Origin: Verrucomicrobium sp. BvORR034
Lineage (GTDB): Bacteria > Verrucomicrobiota > Verrucomicrobiia > Verrucomicrobiales > Verrucomicrobiaceae
DNA: 64,000 nt
Direction of reading: 5' to 3'
Assembly (NCBI RefSeq): GCF_000739635.1
Contig: NZ_BATQ01000067.1
Coordinates: 62,001 to 126,000 of the forward strand
The position numbers and the translations under genes are program-made. Shown here piece by piece: positions 24,716 to 33,118 of this stretch. Below the pieces are notes generated by a model. The model was given only the letters and a program-made list of their open reading frames with translations. It did not search any database and was not told the DNA's origin. How positions within the stretch are numbered: position 1 is the first letter of the stretch; the number at the start of each line of letters is the position of its first letter.

Positions 24716-27367
24716 GTGAGCGAAGACAACATCAAGCCCATCAACGTAGAAGAGGAACTCAAAGGTTCTTTCCTCGACTACTCCATGTCCGTCATCATTT
24801 CGCGCGCCCTGCCCGACGTGCGAGACGGACTCAAGCCGAGCCAGCGCCGCATTCTGTATGCGATGCACGAGCTCTCGCTCTATCCGCCGAAGAAGCACAT
24901 GAAGTGTGCGAAGATCTGCGGTGACACCTCAGGGAACTACCACCCGCACGGGGAGGCGGTGATCTACCCCACCCTGGTAAACATGGCGCAGCCGTGGTCC
25001 ATGCGGGATCCGCTGGTGCATCCGCAGGGAAACTTCGGTTCAGTCGAAGGTGACCCTCCGGCAGCCATGCGTTATACGGAGGCCCGGCTCACCCATTTGG
25101 GCGGGCACCTCATGGACGACATGGAGAAGGAGACGGTGGATTTCGTCCCCAACTATGACGAACGTCTCACCGAGCCGGTGGTGTTTCCCGCCGCGTTCCC
25201 GAACCTGCTGATCAACGGCGGCACCGGCATCGCCGTGGGCATGGCCACGAACCTGCCTCCGCACAATCTGCGGGAGATTGTGGATGGCATTTGCGCGCAG
25301 ATCGACAATCCTGCCATCACCCTGCAGGGACTGATGCAGTACGTGCGAGGCCCAGACTTCCCCACCGGTTGTACTCTTCTGGGGACCGCAGGTATTCGTG
25401 ACTACTTTGAGTCTGGTCATGGCTCGCTGCGTATCCGCGGCCATGCAGAAATCTCGGAAACGGGCACGAAGCCCCAGATCATCATCACTGCCATTCCGTA
25501 TGGTGTGAACCGCGCGGAACTGTGCAAACGCATTGGCGAGCTGGCCTCTGAGAAGATCATCCCGGAAGTGACGGCCATCCGCGACGAGTCGGATGAAAAT
25601 ACCCGTGTGGTGGTGGATCTGCGTCGTGAAGCCCGCCCCCAGGTGGTGCTGAACAATCTCTATAAGCAGACCTCGCTGGAGACGACCTTCTCCGTGCACA
25701 TGCTGGCGATCGACAACCGTCGTCCGCGCCTGCTTTCGCTGAAAGATGCGATCAGTTGCTACATCGAGCACCGCCGCGAAGTGATCATTCGCCGCACGAA
25801 GTACCTTCTCAAGCAGGCGGAGATCGATGCAGAGAAGCTGGAGGCGCTCCTGTTGGCGCTGAGCCAGCTTGATGACTTCATCAAAATGATCCGCACGGCT
25901 TCGAGCCGTGACGAGGCGGAAAGCCGGATCAAGGCCTACACCTTCACCTTGGAAGCCGCCCAGTCGCTGGGGATCCTGATCCGCTCCCAACCGAGCATTC
26001 GCAGTGGCCGGTATGTCTTCACAGACCTTCAGGTGAAGCACATCCTCGACCTGCGCCTCTATCAACTGACGGCGCTGGAGCGGACAAAGCTTCAGGCTGA
26101 CTACGAGGCTCTGCTCAATACCATCACGGACCTGATGGACATCCTGGCGAAGGAGAGCCGAGTGCTCACCATCATCAAGGATGAACTGGGCAACATCCGC
26201 GCCAAGTACGGCACCGAGCGTCTCACCAAGATCGAAGCCGCGGAAGGCGAGATCAACATTGAGGACCTCATCGCCAACGAGCGCAATATCGTTACCATCA
26301 CGCACCGTGGCTTCGTCAAGCGCACGCTGGCCAGCGAGTTCCGCACGCAGGCACGCGGAGGCAAGGGCCTGAAAGGCATGGAGACGCGGGAGGCGGCGGG
26401 TGAAGATGATGCTGCCGACTTTGTGGAGCACCTCTTTGCCGCGAGCGCGCATGACTATTTGATGTTCTTCACCAACACCGGTCGTGTGTATGTGGAGCGT
26501 GTTTATCAGGTTCCTGAAATGGCGCGAACTGGCAAGGGGCGAAGCATCAAGAACCTGCTCAATCTCCGCGCAGAGGAGAAAATCGCTGCTGTGCTCCGTC
26601 TCGAAGCGGACAGTGACCACGATGAGGGCGTGTGGCGCTCTGACCGCTTTGTCCTGTTTGCGACCAAGGATGGCACGGTGAAGAAGACCGAGCTGGCCGA
26701 CTTCAAGAACATCCGCAAAGACGGGATCATCGCAGTGAAGCTGGATGAAGGAAATGACCTGATCCAGGTCATCCTCACCAATGGCTCCAGTGAGATCTGC
26801 CTCGTCACCAGTGAGGGCATGTGCGTGAAGTGTGAGGAAACGGACATCCGCCCCATGGGCCGCGCTGCCGCCGGGGTGATGGGCATTCGCCCAGGTGAGA
26901 CCGACCATGTCGTCTCCCTGACGGCGGTGGATGAGACGGCACAGCTTTTGGTGGTATCGGAGAACGGCTTGGGCAAACGCACGCCGTTTGAAGAATATCG
27001 CAAGACCAACCGTGGTGCTAAAGGCGTGACCACCATGAACGTGACCGAGAAGACCGGCAACGTGGTGGCGGCCATGGCGGTGCATGAAGAAGACGAGCTC
27101 ATGCTCATGACCAGCAGCGGCCAGAGCGTGCGAATCCGGGTGGCGGACATTCGCCAGACGGGCCGCAATGCCCAGGGCGTGAAGCTCATGAACCTGAGCG
27201 AAGGCGAAACCATTCAGGATGTGGCCAAGGTCATCCCCGACGACGAAGAGAAAGTCGAAGGTGAAATCTTGGGTGCTGAGGGTGGAACTCCTGCCGCCGA
27301 GGGGGCTGGTGAAGGCGGAAGCCAGGGGGATGGGCCGCCTGCGTCGTCAGCAGCGCCAACCGAGTGA
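24716..27367 (+). CDS. gyrA: DNA gyrase subunit A
   Basis: A protein of 883 aa starting at a GTG (24716-24718). The catalytic region AAMRYTEARL has the DNA-cleaving Tyr120. C-terminal beta-pinwheel blades include the GyrA-box-like QARGGKGLKG, which marks gyrase rather than topoisomerase IV. An acidic, Ala/Gly-rich tail ends the protein. The quinolone-determining loop reads HPHGEAVIYPT: Ala81 and Pro85 occupy the positions of E. coli Ser83 and Asp87. The protein works with GyrB to introduce negative supercoils. A strong terminator follows 53 bp after the stop. Confidence 0.97.
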   Translation: MSEDNIKPINVEEELKGSFLDYSMSVIISRALPDVRDGLKPSQRRILYAMHELSLYPPKKHMKCAKICGDTSGNYHPHGEAVIYPTLVNMAQPWSMRDPLVHPQGNFGSVEGDPPAAMRYTEARLTHLGGHLMDDMEKETVDFVPNYDERLTEPVVFPAAFPNLLINGGTGIAVGMATNLPPHNLREIVDGICAQIDNPAITLQGLMQYVRGPDFPTGCTLLGTAGIRDYFESGHGSLRIRGHAEISETGTKPQIIITAIPYGVNRAELCKRIGELASEKIIPEVTAIRDESDENTRVVVDLRREARPQVVLNNLYKQTSLETTFSVHMLAIDNRRPRLLSLKDAISCYIEHRREVIIRRTKYLLKQAEIDAEKLEALLLALSQLDDFIKMIRTASSRDEAESRIKAYTFTLEAAQSLGILIRSQPSIRSGRYVFTDLQVKHILDLRLYQLTALERTKLQADYEALLNTITDLMDILAKESRVLTIIKDELGNIRAKYGTERLTKIEAAEGEINIEDLIANERNIVTITHRGFVKRTLASEFRTQARGGKGLKGMETREAAGEDDAADFVEHLFAASAHDYLMFFTNTGRVYVERVYQVPEMARTGKGRSIKNLLNLRAEEKIAAVLRLEADSDHDEGVWRSDRFVLFATKDGTVKKTELADFKNIRKDGIIAVKLDEGNDLIQVILTNGSSEICLVTSEGMCVKCEETDIRPMGRAAAGVMGIRPGETDHVVSLTAVDETAQLLVVSENGLGKRTPFEEYRKTNRGAKGVTTMNVTEKTGNVVAAMAVHEEDELMLMTSSGQSVRIRVADIRQTGRNAQGVKLMNLSEGETIQDVAKVIPDDEEKVEGEILGAEGGTPAAEGAGEGGSQGDGPPASSAAPTE

Positions 27368-27420
27368 TCGGTCTTCGTGATCGGCAAAGTTAACGAGAGC
27401 GCACGCCTTCTATTCCAATC

Positions 27421-27462
27421 TCGCCCGACCAGCGCCCCCGCTGTTCGGGCGATTTTCGTTTT
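27421..27462 (+). terminator. Terminator of the gyrBA unit
   Basis: A stem of TCGCCCGA / TCGGGCGA plus an inner CAGCG / CGCTG is followed by TTTTCGTTTT, 53 bp after gyrA. Confidence 0.92.
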
Positions 27463-27603
27463 AGTCACCCGTCGTTCGCTCGCAGGCGCTCGAGTGCGCT
27501 CCCAGCAGAGACGCCGCGATGGAGGAAGTTTCTCCGCACTTTTGCGGTATTCTCTCGATAGACGAGCAGCGGCCCGACGCGCTACAGTTCCCGTACTTCT
27601 GTC

Positions 27604-29304
27604 ATGAGCAAATTTCCACTGAGCAGATTTTCCTTTATGGACAGGCTTTTGTCGCCTGGCGACGTCGAGGCACTCGCGACATCGCTGGTGGACATTCCCG
27701 GATACAGCCAGTTCCCCGGTGGCGATGGTTGGGATGAAGAATTCATCCCATTGAACTTCAAGGCGCTCGACTCGTTTGTGAGTTCTGTTCCGATTGGAGT
27801 AATGGCCGAACGTGCCTCTGAAGTCTATCGGCGTCGGGGGGAGACCAGCCTGAATCTTCGTTACCGTTTACAGGCCGGTTTGGTCTCAGCCTCCCACATT
27901 CGGCGGTGGATCGATCTTGTGAAGGCTCGACACGATGTCCAGCACTCTGTCCAGTTCAAAGTGTGGGCCTCGCCATCCAAGCAGCTTGGCACCTTGGAGT
28001 TGAGCATCTCGATGTCTTGGGATCACAACGACTGTTTTGCGGTGCATTGGATGAAGGGGTTCTCGACATCCGAAGCCGAAGCCGCCACTGGTCGTGCTTT
28101 CGGTGAATATGAAAAGGAAGTGAGTGAACTCCTTTCCGGCTGTTATTCAAAGTTGAAACTACAGGGGGCGGGTATCACGGAAAGAGGAACGTTTTTTTCG
28201 GAGGGGAAGACTGATGTCGCAGCTTTCTGGGATGCGATGCTTGGCATTGACTGGTTGCGTCCGGCTTTGCTCAAGACGGAGATCTGGCCCTGGCTCATCA
28301 TTGACTATGCGGAGGGAGTGGTAAGCGCCAAGTCTGCGCTGGCATCGGTAAAGGAACTTGCTGGCGTAATGGAAAGTTCATGTGGTGCACTGCCGGGATC
28401 CACCTGCCTGAACTGGCGGGGATTTCGGCAACTCCATCCCGAGTGGCTAAAGATGGGGGCCTTCGTAGCTGGAATGGAGCCCACTCACTTTCCTGTTGAG
28501 ATGCCGCTGGGATATATCAGCACCACCAAGTCGGGCTCCAGCCGCGTTCCTCTGCTCTTGTACACATTTGAGGCCGGTTCGGTCCTTGCAGTGAGAGGAG
28601 GCAATGACAAACTGAGGACTACTTTGTCTCAGCACTTTGGTGCGCCATGGGTTAAGGGGGAGGCTCCCATCCGTATTTCTGGGAAACTTGGGACACCTCC
28701 ATTCGATGAGCCGCCCCCCGATTGGAAGGTGCCTGCGGTTGCTCGCAAGATTCCTCCCTTCTTCACACAAAAATCTGCCGAAAACGAGGAAGAGGAATTT
28801 GCCGAATTTTTGAAGGTGGCGCTAGATGTCGACTATCTGGAACATTATCCAGACGATGTCAGGGAGCGTGCCATCTCGGATTTTCGGGACGGCTATTCTC
28901 ATGCCAGAATCCCGGACGAACGACTGAATGCGACGATCGAGCGCTGGCAAGAACCAGAGGAGTGGACGGAGGACCTGGCGACCCTCATCAATGAGATAGC
29001 GGAAGCGTCCTACGGGCTTTTCACTCCTAAGAACATCACGATTGAGTTTGAGGACGAGGAAGTTCCGCCGGACCCTGGTAGTGAGGTGCGAATTGGGTTC
29101 GACTTCGCGGGAAAGAAACATCAGTATGCGAATGAGTTCTATCACGGAGCCATTCCACACTTGTTGTTGCCGTTCCTGTGGCAGGTGATGGAGGAAAACT
29201 GCAATGGAGTCGCCTTGCGACAGATCTTCAAGGGGAAGGCTGGGTATGCCTTGTGCACCGCAGGCGCTCTTGAACGGCTGAAGAAGGCCCTGGATTTGGC
29301 CTAG
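27604..29304 (+). CDS. Orphan 566-aa protein of unknown function
   Basis: No family was recognised. The protein is soluble in appearance, with no signal peptide or membrane segment. It is rich in Trp and acidic residues, and its second half has an acidic stretch (ENEEEEFAEFLK) and a DFEG-like pattern with EDEEVPPDPGSE. The C-terminus alternates charged and hydrophobic residues around HGAIPHLLLPFLWQVMEENC. The ATG at 27604-27606 has no clear ribosome-binding site. It is flanked by the gyrA terminator and its own hairpin terminator, so it is a single-gene unit. The long intact frame supports a real gene; any role would be a guess. Confidence 0.6.
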   Translation: MSKFPLSRFSFMDRLLSPGDVEALATSLVDIPGYSQFPGGDGWDEEFIPLNFKALDSFVSSVPIGVMAERASEVYRRRGETSLNLRYRLQAGLVSASHIRRWIDLVKARHDVQHSVQFKVWASPSKQLGTLELSISMSWDHNDCFAVHWMKGFSTSEAEAATGRAFGEYEKEVSELLSGCYSKLKLQGAGITERGTFFSEGKTDVAAFWDAMLGIDWLRPALLKTEIWPWLIIDYAEGVVSAKSALASVKELAGVMESSCGALPGSTCLNWRGFRQLHPEWLKMGAFVAGMEPTHFPVEMPLGYISTTKSGSSRVPLLLYTFEAGSVLAVRGGNDKLRTTLSQHFGAPWVKGEAPIRISGKLGTPPFDEPPPDWKVPAVARKIPPFFTQKSAENEEEEFAEFLKVALDVDYLEHYPDDVRERAISDFRDGYSHARIPDERLNATIERWQEPEEWTEDLATLINEIAEASYGLFTPKNITIEFEDEEVPPDPGSEVRIGFDFAGKKHQYANEFYHGAIPHLLLPFLWQVMEENCNGVALRQIFKGKAGYALCTAGALERLKKALDLA

Positions 29305-29349
29305 GTCCCGCGAACGCACAAAACCGCTCAACGATCGTTCGAATTCAAC

Positions 29350-29398
29350 AACGCCTTCCTTCGCCGGGTCATCCGGATGGAGGAAGGCGTTTAAACTT
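29350..29398 (+). terminator. Terminator-like hairpin after the orphan gene
   Basis: An 11-bp perfect stem (AACGCCTTCCT / AGGAAGGCGTT) with a 20-base loop is followed by TAAACTTT. It lies 45 bp after the stop of the 566-aa gene. Confidence 0.75.
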
Positions 29399-29533
29399 TG
29401 GGGACTTGTCGAATCAACTTGAAGTTGAGCATCCTTTTCCTGGCGGGCATGCGATGGTATATTGCCCGTGTATCTCCCGCTTAACGGTGGGAGACTGGTT
29501 TCGAACCTTTCGCACCTCTAATTTTCTGCTGCC

Positions 29534-29908
29534 ATGCCAACCAACGTTCTGGGTACTGAACTGAAGTGTTGCTGCAAGAAGCCCCTGACCGGCTTTTACC
29601 GGGACGGCTACTGTCGCACTGGATCGGAAGACCGTGGCCTGCACACCGTCTGTGCGGTGATGACGGATGATTTTCTCCTGTTCTCGAAAGCCTGTGGGAA
29701 TGACTTGCTGACCCCGGTGCCGGAGTGGGGATTCAACGGCCTGAAGAACGGGGACAAGTGGTGCCTCTGCATTACCCGCTGGAAAGAGGCGTTGGAGGCG
29801 GGATGGGCGCCGGATGTGGTGCTGGAAGCCACCCACATGTCGGCGCTGGAGTTTGTCTCGCTGGAGGATCTCAAGAAGTTTGAGTACAAGGACCAGGAGG
29901 CGAAGTAG
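29534..29908 (+). CDS. DUF2237 family protein
   Basis: A protein of 124 aa that covers the full DUF2237 domain. Conserved blocks are NVLGTELKCC, TGFYRDGYCRTG, GLHTVCAVMTDDFLLFS, GNDLLTPVPE, GDKWCLCITRWKEA and LEATHMSALE. The several conserved cysteines suggest a metal or redox role, but the family function is unknown. The ATG at 29534-29536 leads directly into the conserved part. It is a stand-alone gene and borders the repeat-rich gene-free region. Confidence 0.88.
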   Translation: MPTNVLGTELKCCCKKPLTGFYRDGYCRTGSEDRGLHTVCAVMTDDFLLFSKACGNDLLTPVPEWGFNGLKNGDKWCLCITRWKEALEAGWAPDVVLEATHMSALEFVSLEDLKKFEYKDQEAK

Positions 29909-29956
29909 GGTGGGGCTGAGACTAGAGGCCTTTGGTCGCTAGGCTAGGCGCCTCTT

Positions 29957-30057
29957 CTGGCACCCCTTCAGGGTGCAATCGTTTGTGCGAGATTCCAGGG
30001 GCAGGGCTCGTGAAACTCGCCCGGCCCCTGGCTACCGTCTGGGATGCCTTCGGCATG
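29957..30057 (+). repeat. About 100-bp imperfect direct repeat, copy 1
   Basis: It begins CTGGCACCCCTTCAGGGTGC and ends ATGCCTTCGGCATG. It matches 30548-30647 closely along its whole length, including the shared CAATCGTTTGTGCGAG block and the hairpin at the end. Confidence 0.85.
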
Positions 30058-30087
30058 GTTGACCGCCCGGCGGATGGTGAACAAGGA

Positions 30088-30132
30088 AACTCGCCCAGCC
30101 TCTGGCTATTGTCTGAGGATGCCTTCGGTATG
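30088..30132 (+). repeat. 45-bp repeat unit, variant
   Basis: A copy of the second half of the 100-bp repeat (related to 30013-30057 and 30603-30647): same AAACTCGCCCAGCC-type start, CTGGCTATTGTCTG, and ATGCCTTCGGTATG end. Confidence 0.75.
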
Positions 30133-30308
30133 TACTGATCGCGTCGAGAGAGGAGCCAGAACTCAACAGGAAAGGTGGACAAGTCATCGCACCTGGAAGA
30201 GGGGCGAGGGCGTCGATGCTGAAACTGTGCAGGCAAAGGGACCTCGCTGGCATCCCCTCCGGGATGCAATACTCATTTTGATCCTCCGGAGGTGTCAGTC
30301 GCTACGCT

Positions 30309-30348
30309 CCCTCAACCTCCGGCTAAGGGCTTTGATGCCTCCGGCATC
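30309..30348 (+). repeat. Degenerate repeat unit with GATGCC-TCC-GGCATC hairpin
   Basis: It has CTCAACCTCCGGCTAAGG followed by the perfect 6-bp stem hairpin at 30334-30348. It is related to the other units of the cluster but diverged. Confidence 0.6.
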
Positions 30349-30427
30349 GGGAAGCCCGGAGGCAAAAAAGCATGGGAAGGCCTAGTACCTCGAGAGATTT
30401 TTCGCTACTGGGTGGCCATCCTTCCTT

Positions 30428-30466
30428 CATGCCGAAGCCATTTGAGACGGTAGCCAGAGGTTGAGC
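30428..30466 (-). repeat. Repeat unit in inverted orientation
   Basis: On the minus strand it reads CGCTCAACCTCTGGCTACCG, then TCTCAAATGGCTTCGGCATG, which matches the other units. This shows that the family occurs in both orientations. Confidence 0.7.
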
Positions 30467-30547
30467 GAAGCGATGCCCTTGGAGGGCGTGGTACAATGAA
30501 TGCATCTTGGAGGGGTGCAAGAATCGTTGCTGGGAGGAACACGCTTT

Positions 30548-30647
30548 CTGGCGTCCCTTCAGGGGCAATCGTTTGTGCGAGTTTCCTGGGGCTGGGCTCG
30601 TCAAATTCGCCCGACCCCTGGCTGCCTTCTGGGATGCCTTCGGCATG
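30548..30647 (+). repeat. About 100-bp imperfect direct repeat, copy 2
   Basis: The second copy of the 29957-30057 sequence, with a few substitutions and a one-base length difference. Confidence 0.85.
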
Positions 30648-30810
30648 CAACGTTCGTATCGGGAAGGGGGCCAGAAGTTTGAAGCGAGGTTCAGAGGCCA
30701 TGGCGTGGCCGCATTGTGGGATGAGGACCGTAGGGAATGGGAATTTCGTCTCCAGGTAGCTTGGACGGTTTGTTGAACTCCGTTGGAGTTCCAGTGCTAC
30801 TCTATCGATA

Positions 30811-30846
30811 CCCGGGGTGGCGACCGCTTCGCGGTCTGACCCCGGG
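30811..30846. repeat. Large REP-like palindrome
   Basis: CCCGGGG pairs with CCCCGGG, and an inner GACCGC-TTC-GCGGTC stem lies between them. It is flanked at 30776-30790 and 30858-30872 by two smaller hairpins with GTT loops (AACTCC/GGAGTT and CACGCC/GGCGTG). Confidence 0.75.
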
Positions 30847-31163
30847 CTCTTATGTATCACGCCGTTGGCGTGGAGCGCTTGGTGGGAGGTTGATGGCGTT
30901 CCGTACCCCTGAGGGTGAGCATGGCAAAGTACATGGACATCTGAAGGGGATCGAGCATGTGCATGTGCTTGTGCTTGCGAGTATCTGGAACGTGCCGTTT
31001 TCGCCTGCCACGCTGCGAGTCACGACAGTGTCTTGGAGTACGTGCGGCTCGACGCCGCTTTGGTGGCCCTTGTGATTTCCATGTTGTGAACATCGACAAC
31101 AGGGAGGATTGGGCTGCTGCAATTCGTACGCGGCCGTAGTCAAGGCGTGCTGGTTTTTGCTGT

Positions 31164-31334
31164 CCAAGGAGCGGCGGTTTGTGCTTGCACAACCGCCGGA
31201 GTTGGCCGGAGCGGAATTGATCCCAAGTCTGCAAGCAGCAATTGGGCCTCACACGGCAGTCGGGTTTTTGTGGCCAATCGCTCCGCTTCCCATCGGCGGT
31301 TGTGCAAGCGCAAGCACAAACCGCCGCTCCTTGG
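31164..31334. repeat. Spaced inverted repeat with palindromic arms
   Basis: The left arm at 31164-31197 (CCAAGGAGCGGCGGTTTGTG...) and the right arm at 31294-31334 (ending ...CCGCCGCTCCTTGG) are reverse complements, differing by a 6-bp deletion in the left arm. Each arm is itself partly self-complementary around GGCGGTT. The spacer is about 96 bp and has no gene. Confidence 0.8.
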
Positions 31335-31369
31335 TGGTGGGGGGGCGCTCAGGCTTTTGGTGACGCTGC

Positions 31370-32401
31370 TTACCCCTTTCTGGCGACCACCAGCGGGGGC
31401 ATGCCGGTGATGTATTGGATGCGGTCGGCGTAGTGAGTGGGGTCAATGATCGTGGCCGTCCGGGGCAGGGCGCGGGCCACGATGATGCCGGAGTGAAATT
31501 TGAAGCGGTTCAGATAGGTGGAAAGGGAGTCATCCAGCACCACGGCTTTGTGGTTCTTGGAGGCGTGCATGAAGTGGAGCACACCGTCTTTCGTGCGGTA
31601 CGCCATGCCCACATGGGAGCAGTGGCCGCCAGTCTGGTTGGTGACGATGCCGATGATGTCTCCATTTTGGAGGTTCTTCTCCATGGCGGCCACCTTGCTC
31701 TTCGGGATGTAGTTGAAGGGGAGGGCGCTTTCCCTCCGCTCGATGCGGCCCATTTCTGGCAGCATGGAGGGGTCGTTCTTCAGATAGCGGTAGCCTTTCC
31801 AGAGCACGGTCATCTCCTGACACTTTCTCCCGACCAGGGCGACGGTGGGGCCTACGTCTCCAGTGACGTTGAGCACATTCCCACGGGCTTCGTTGTCATA
31901 CCACCACTCCGCCAGGTAGTGGATGCGTTCCAGATAGAAGCCGGTGCAGACGCCTCCTCGGTAGCGGGTCCACTCGATCTCGGCAAGGAGATCGCTGGGA
32001 GTGTAGGCGGGCTTGGGGGTCCCAATCATTCGAGCCAGACCGAGCGCGGTCTCGAAATAGGTCCAGCAGTCCAGGCCATTGAAGTTGCAGGAGGCGGACT
32101 CGATTTTGTTGTCGATCTCCAGTGTGTACCCGACGTACGGGGTGCCGCGGAGGGCCAGACCGAACTGGGCCACTCGCTCGCCCATGGGGAGTGCACGCCA
32201 ATTCTCCCGGAGGGCTCGCGTCACCAAGGCTTGGAATTTGTCCTCTCCTTTGAAGGTGACCGACTGGGGCAGGTACTCGCGGGCCTGGGCCTGATACTGA
32301 CCGATCATTCCCAGGAAAAAGGCGGCAAAAGCGCCCAGCGCGGTCTGGACGAGGCGGCTTCGGGAAACGGCGGACGAATGGGAAGGGGATCGTGGGGCCA
32401 T
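31370..32401 (-). CDS. DUF1460 family protein (N-acetylmuramoyl-L-alanine amidase/NlpC-like)
   Basis: A protein of about 343 aa from the ATG 32399-32401; the open frame reaches 32974 but the extra part is shadow sequence. It has an N-terminal basic stretch followed by a hydrophobic segment (RLVQTALGAFAAFFLGMIG), which fits export. The DUF1460 domain carries the likely nucleophile in FNGLDCWTYFETALGLAR and the histidine in GGHCSHVGMAYR. DUF1460 proteins have an NlpC/P60-related cysteine fold and act as peptidoglycan amidases or endopeptidases. It starts 18 bp after the TPM protein gene stops on the same strand. Confidence 0.82.
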   Translation of the reverse strand: MAPRSPSHSSAVSRSRLVQTALGAFAAFFLGMIGQYQAQAREYLPQSVTFKGEDKFQALVTRALRENWRALPMGERVAQFGLALRGTPYVGYTLEIDNKIESASCNFNGLDCWTYFETALGLARMIGTPKPAYTPSDLLAEIEWTRYRGGVCTGFYLERIHYLAEWWYDNEARGNVLNVTGDVGPTVALVGRKCQEMTVLWKGYRYLKNDPSMLPEMGRIERRESALPFNYIPKSKVAAMEKNLQNGDIIGIVTNQTGGHCSHVGMAYRTKDGVLHFMHASKNHKAVVLDDSLSTYLNRFKFHSGIIVARALPRTATIIDPTHYADRIQYITGMPPLVVARKG

Positions 32402-32418
32402 AGGGCGAGGCTGGCTAC

Positions 32419-33021
32419 TTAGTAGGCAAACTCTGCCTCCGTGCTCAATGGTGATGCGACTTTTTCTTCGTGGAGGCCGTAGATGGCGGGAATGGCTCGG
32501 CTGATGGCCGTCAGATGCAGGTCGACGTGCTCCAAGCAGGCCTGAAAGGCTCCGGCGGCATCTCCTCTGGCAAGCAGGGGCTGTGCCGATTGCACAATTT
32601 GCTCCAGAGTGGTCTGGTTTACGAAGGGCTCCAGGCCGTAACCCAGCATGCAGCACAGTTGCATCTGGTTCATTTCCAGCGTGAAGAGCACGATGCGGCA
32701 GTCGCCCCCTTTTTCCATGGCGCTGACCAGGCTGCCGCGATTGAGCAGCCAGAAAGTATAGGCGCGCAGGGGCACCTGAGGGGGGATCTGAAGGGTGACG
32801 CAGGCGAACTGAAGCTGAGGGAAACGTCGCTCCTTCTCGCGGATCATCTCCTGGAGCAGTGAGGTCTGGCCAGGGGTGAGCACGCCTGCCAGATCTGTGA
32901 CGTCTGGTTGCAGCCGCGGCACCATGCCCAAGTGTTGCACGGCGATGGTGAGATCGAAGCTGCAATGCGGGCACGCCGGGGAGACTTCATGGAGGCTCTG
33001 TTGACAAACGGGGCACCGCAT
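32419..33021 (-). CDS. TPM-domain protein with N-terminal zinc ribbon
   Basis: A protein of 200 aa. The first 25 residues have a CPVC and CPHC zinc ribbon. The rest resembles the TPM (TLP18.3, Psb32, MOLO-1) domain: DVTDLAGVLTPGQTSLLQEM near the start, a central strand region, and LGYGLEPFV in place of the usual VGYGLE. TPM domains occur in membrane repair and envelope proteins. No membrane segment is visible. The DUF1460 gene lies 18 bp downstream, so the two are probably an envelope-related operon. The function is inferred only. Confidence 0.65.
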   Translation of the reverse strand: MRCPVCQQSLHEVSPACPHCSFDLTIAVQHLGMVPRLQPDVTDLAGVLTPGQTSLLQEMIREKERRFPQLQFACVTLQIPPQVPLRAYTFWLLNRGSLVSAMEKGGDCRIVLFTLEMNQMQLCCMLGYGLEPFVNQTTLEQIVQSAQPLLARGDAAGAFQACLEHVDLHLTAISRAIPAIYGLHEEKVASPLSTEAEFAY

Positions 33022-33118
33022 GGGGCGAGTGTAGCTGTCACAACTTCAAGAGCAAGAAGAAGGAAATGGTGCCGCATTCTGGGTTGCAAGCCCGCCCGGG
33101 CTTCGCTAATGACCCTGA

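Larger units (their letters stand above)
29909..31369. other. Gene-free, hairpin- and repeat-rich region of about 1.4 kb
   Basis: No open frame here shows protein-like conservation; the short frames are rich in Pro, Arg, Gly and Ser and arise from repeats. The region holds at least ten short hairpins with 3-5 base loops, five related units of about 45 bp, a pair of 100-bp imperfect direct repeats, and a spaced inverted repeat at its right end. It may be a cluster of REP/mini-transposon remnants. No transposase was found. Confidence 0.7.

Noticed and set aside
29491-29520. A possible tRNA T-arm (GTTTCGAACC)
   Set aside because: No matching acceptor stem, D-arm or anticodon arm can be built around it.
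29909-30900. CRISPR array
   Set aside because: The repeated hairpins have different sequences and irregular spacing, and no cas genes are nearby.
30044-31163. Several 60-150 codon frames inside the repeat cluster
   Set aside because: They are produced by GC-rich repeats, differ between repeat copies and have no start or domain signals.
30811-31334. Intact insertion sequence
   Set aside because: Palindromes and inverted repeats exist, but no transposase frame or target duplication was found; it was kept as a REP/MITE-like remnant only.
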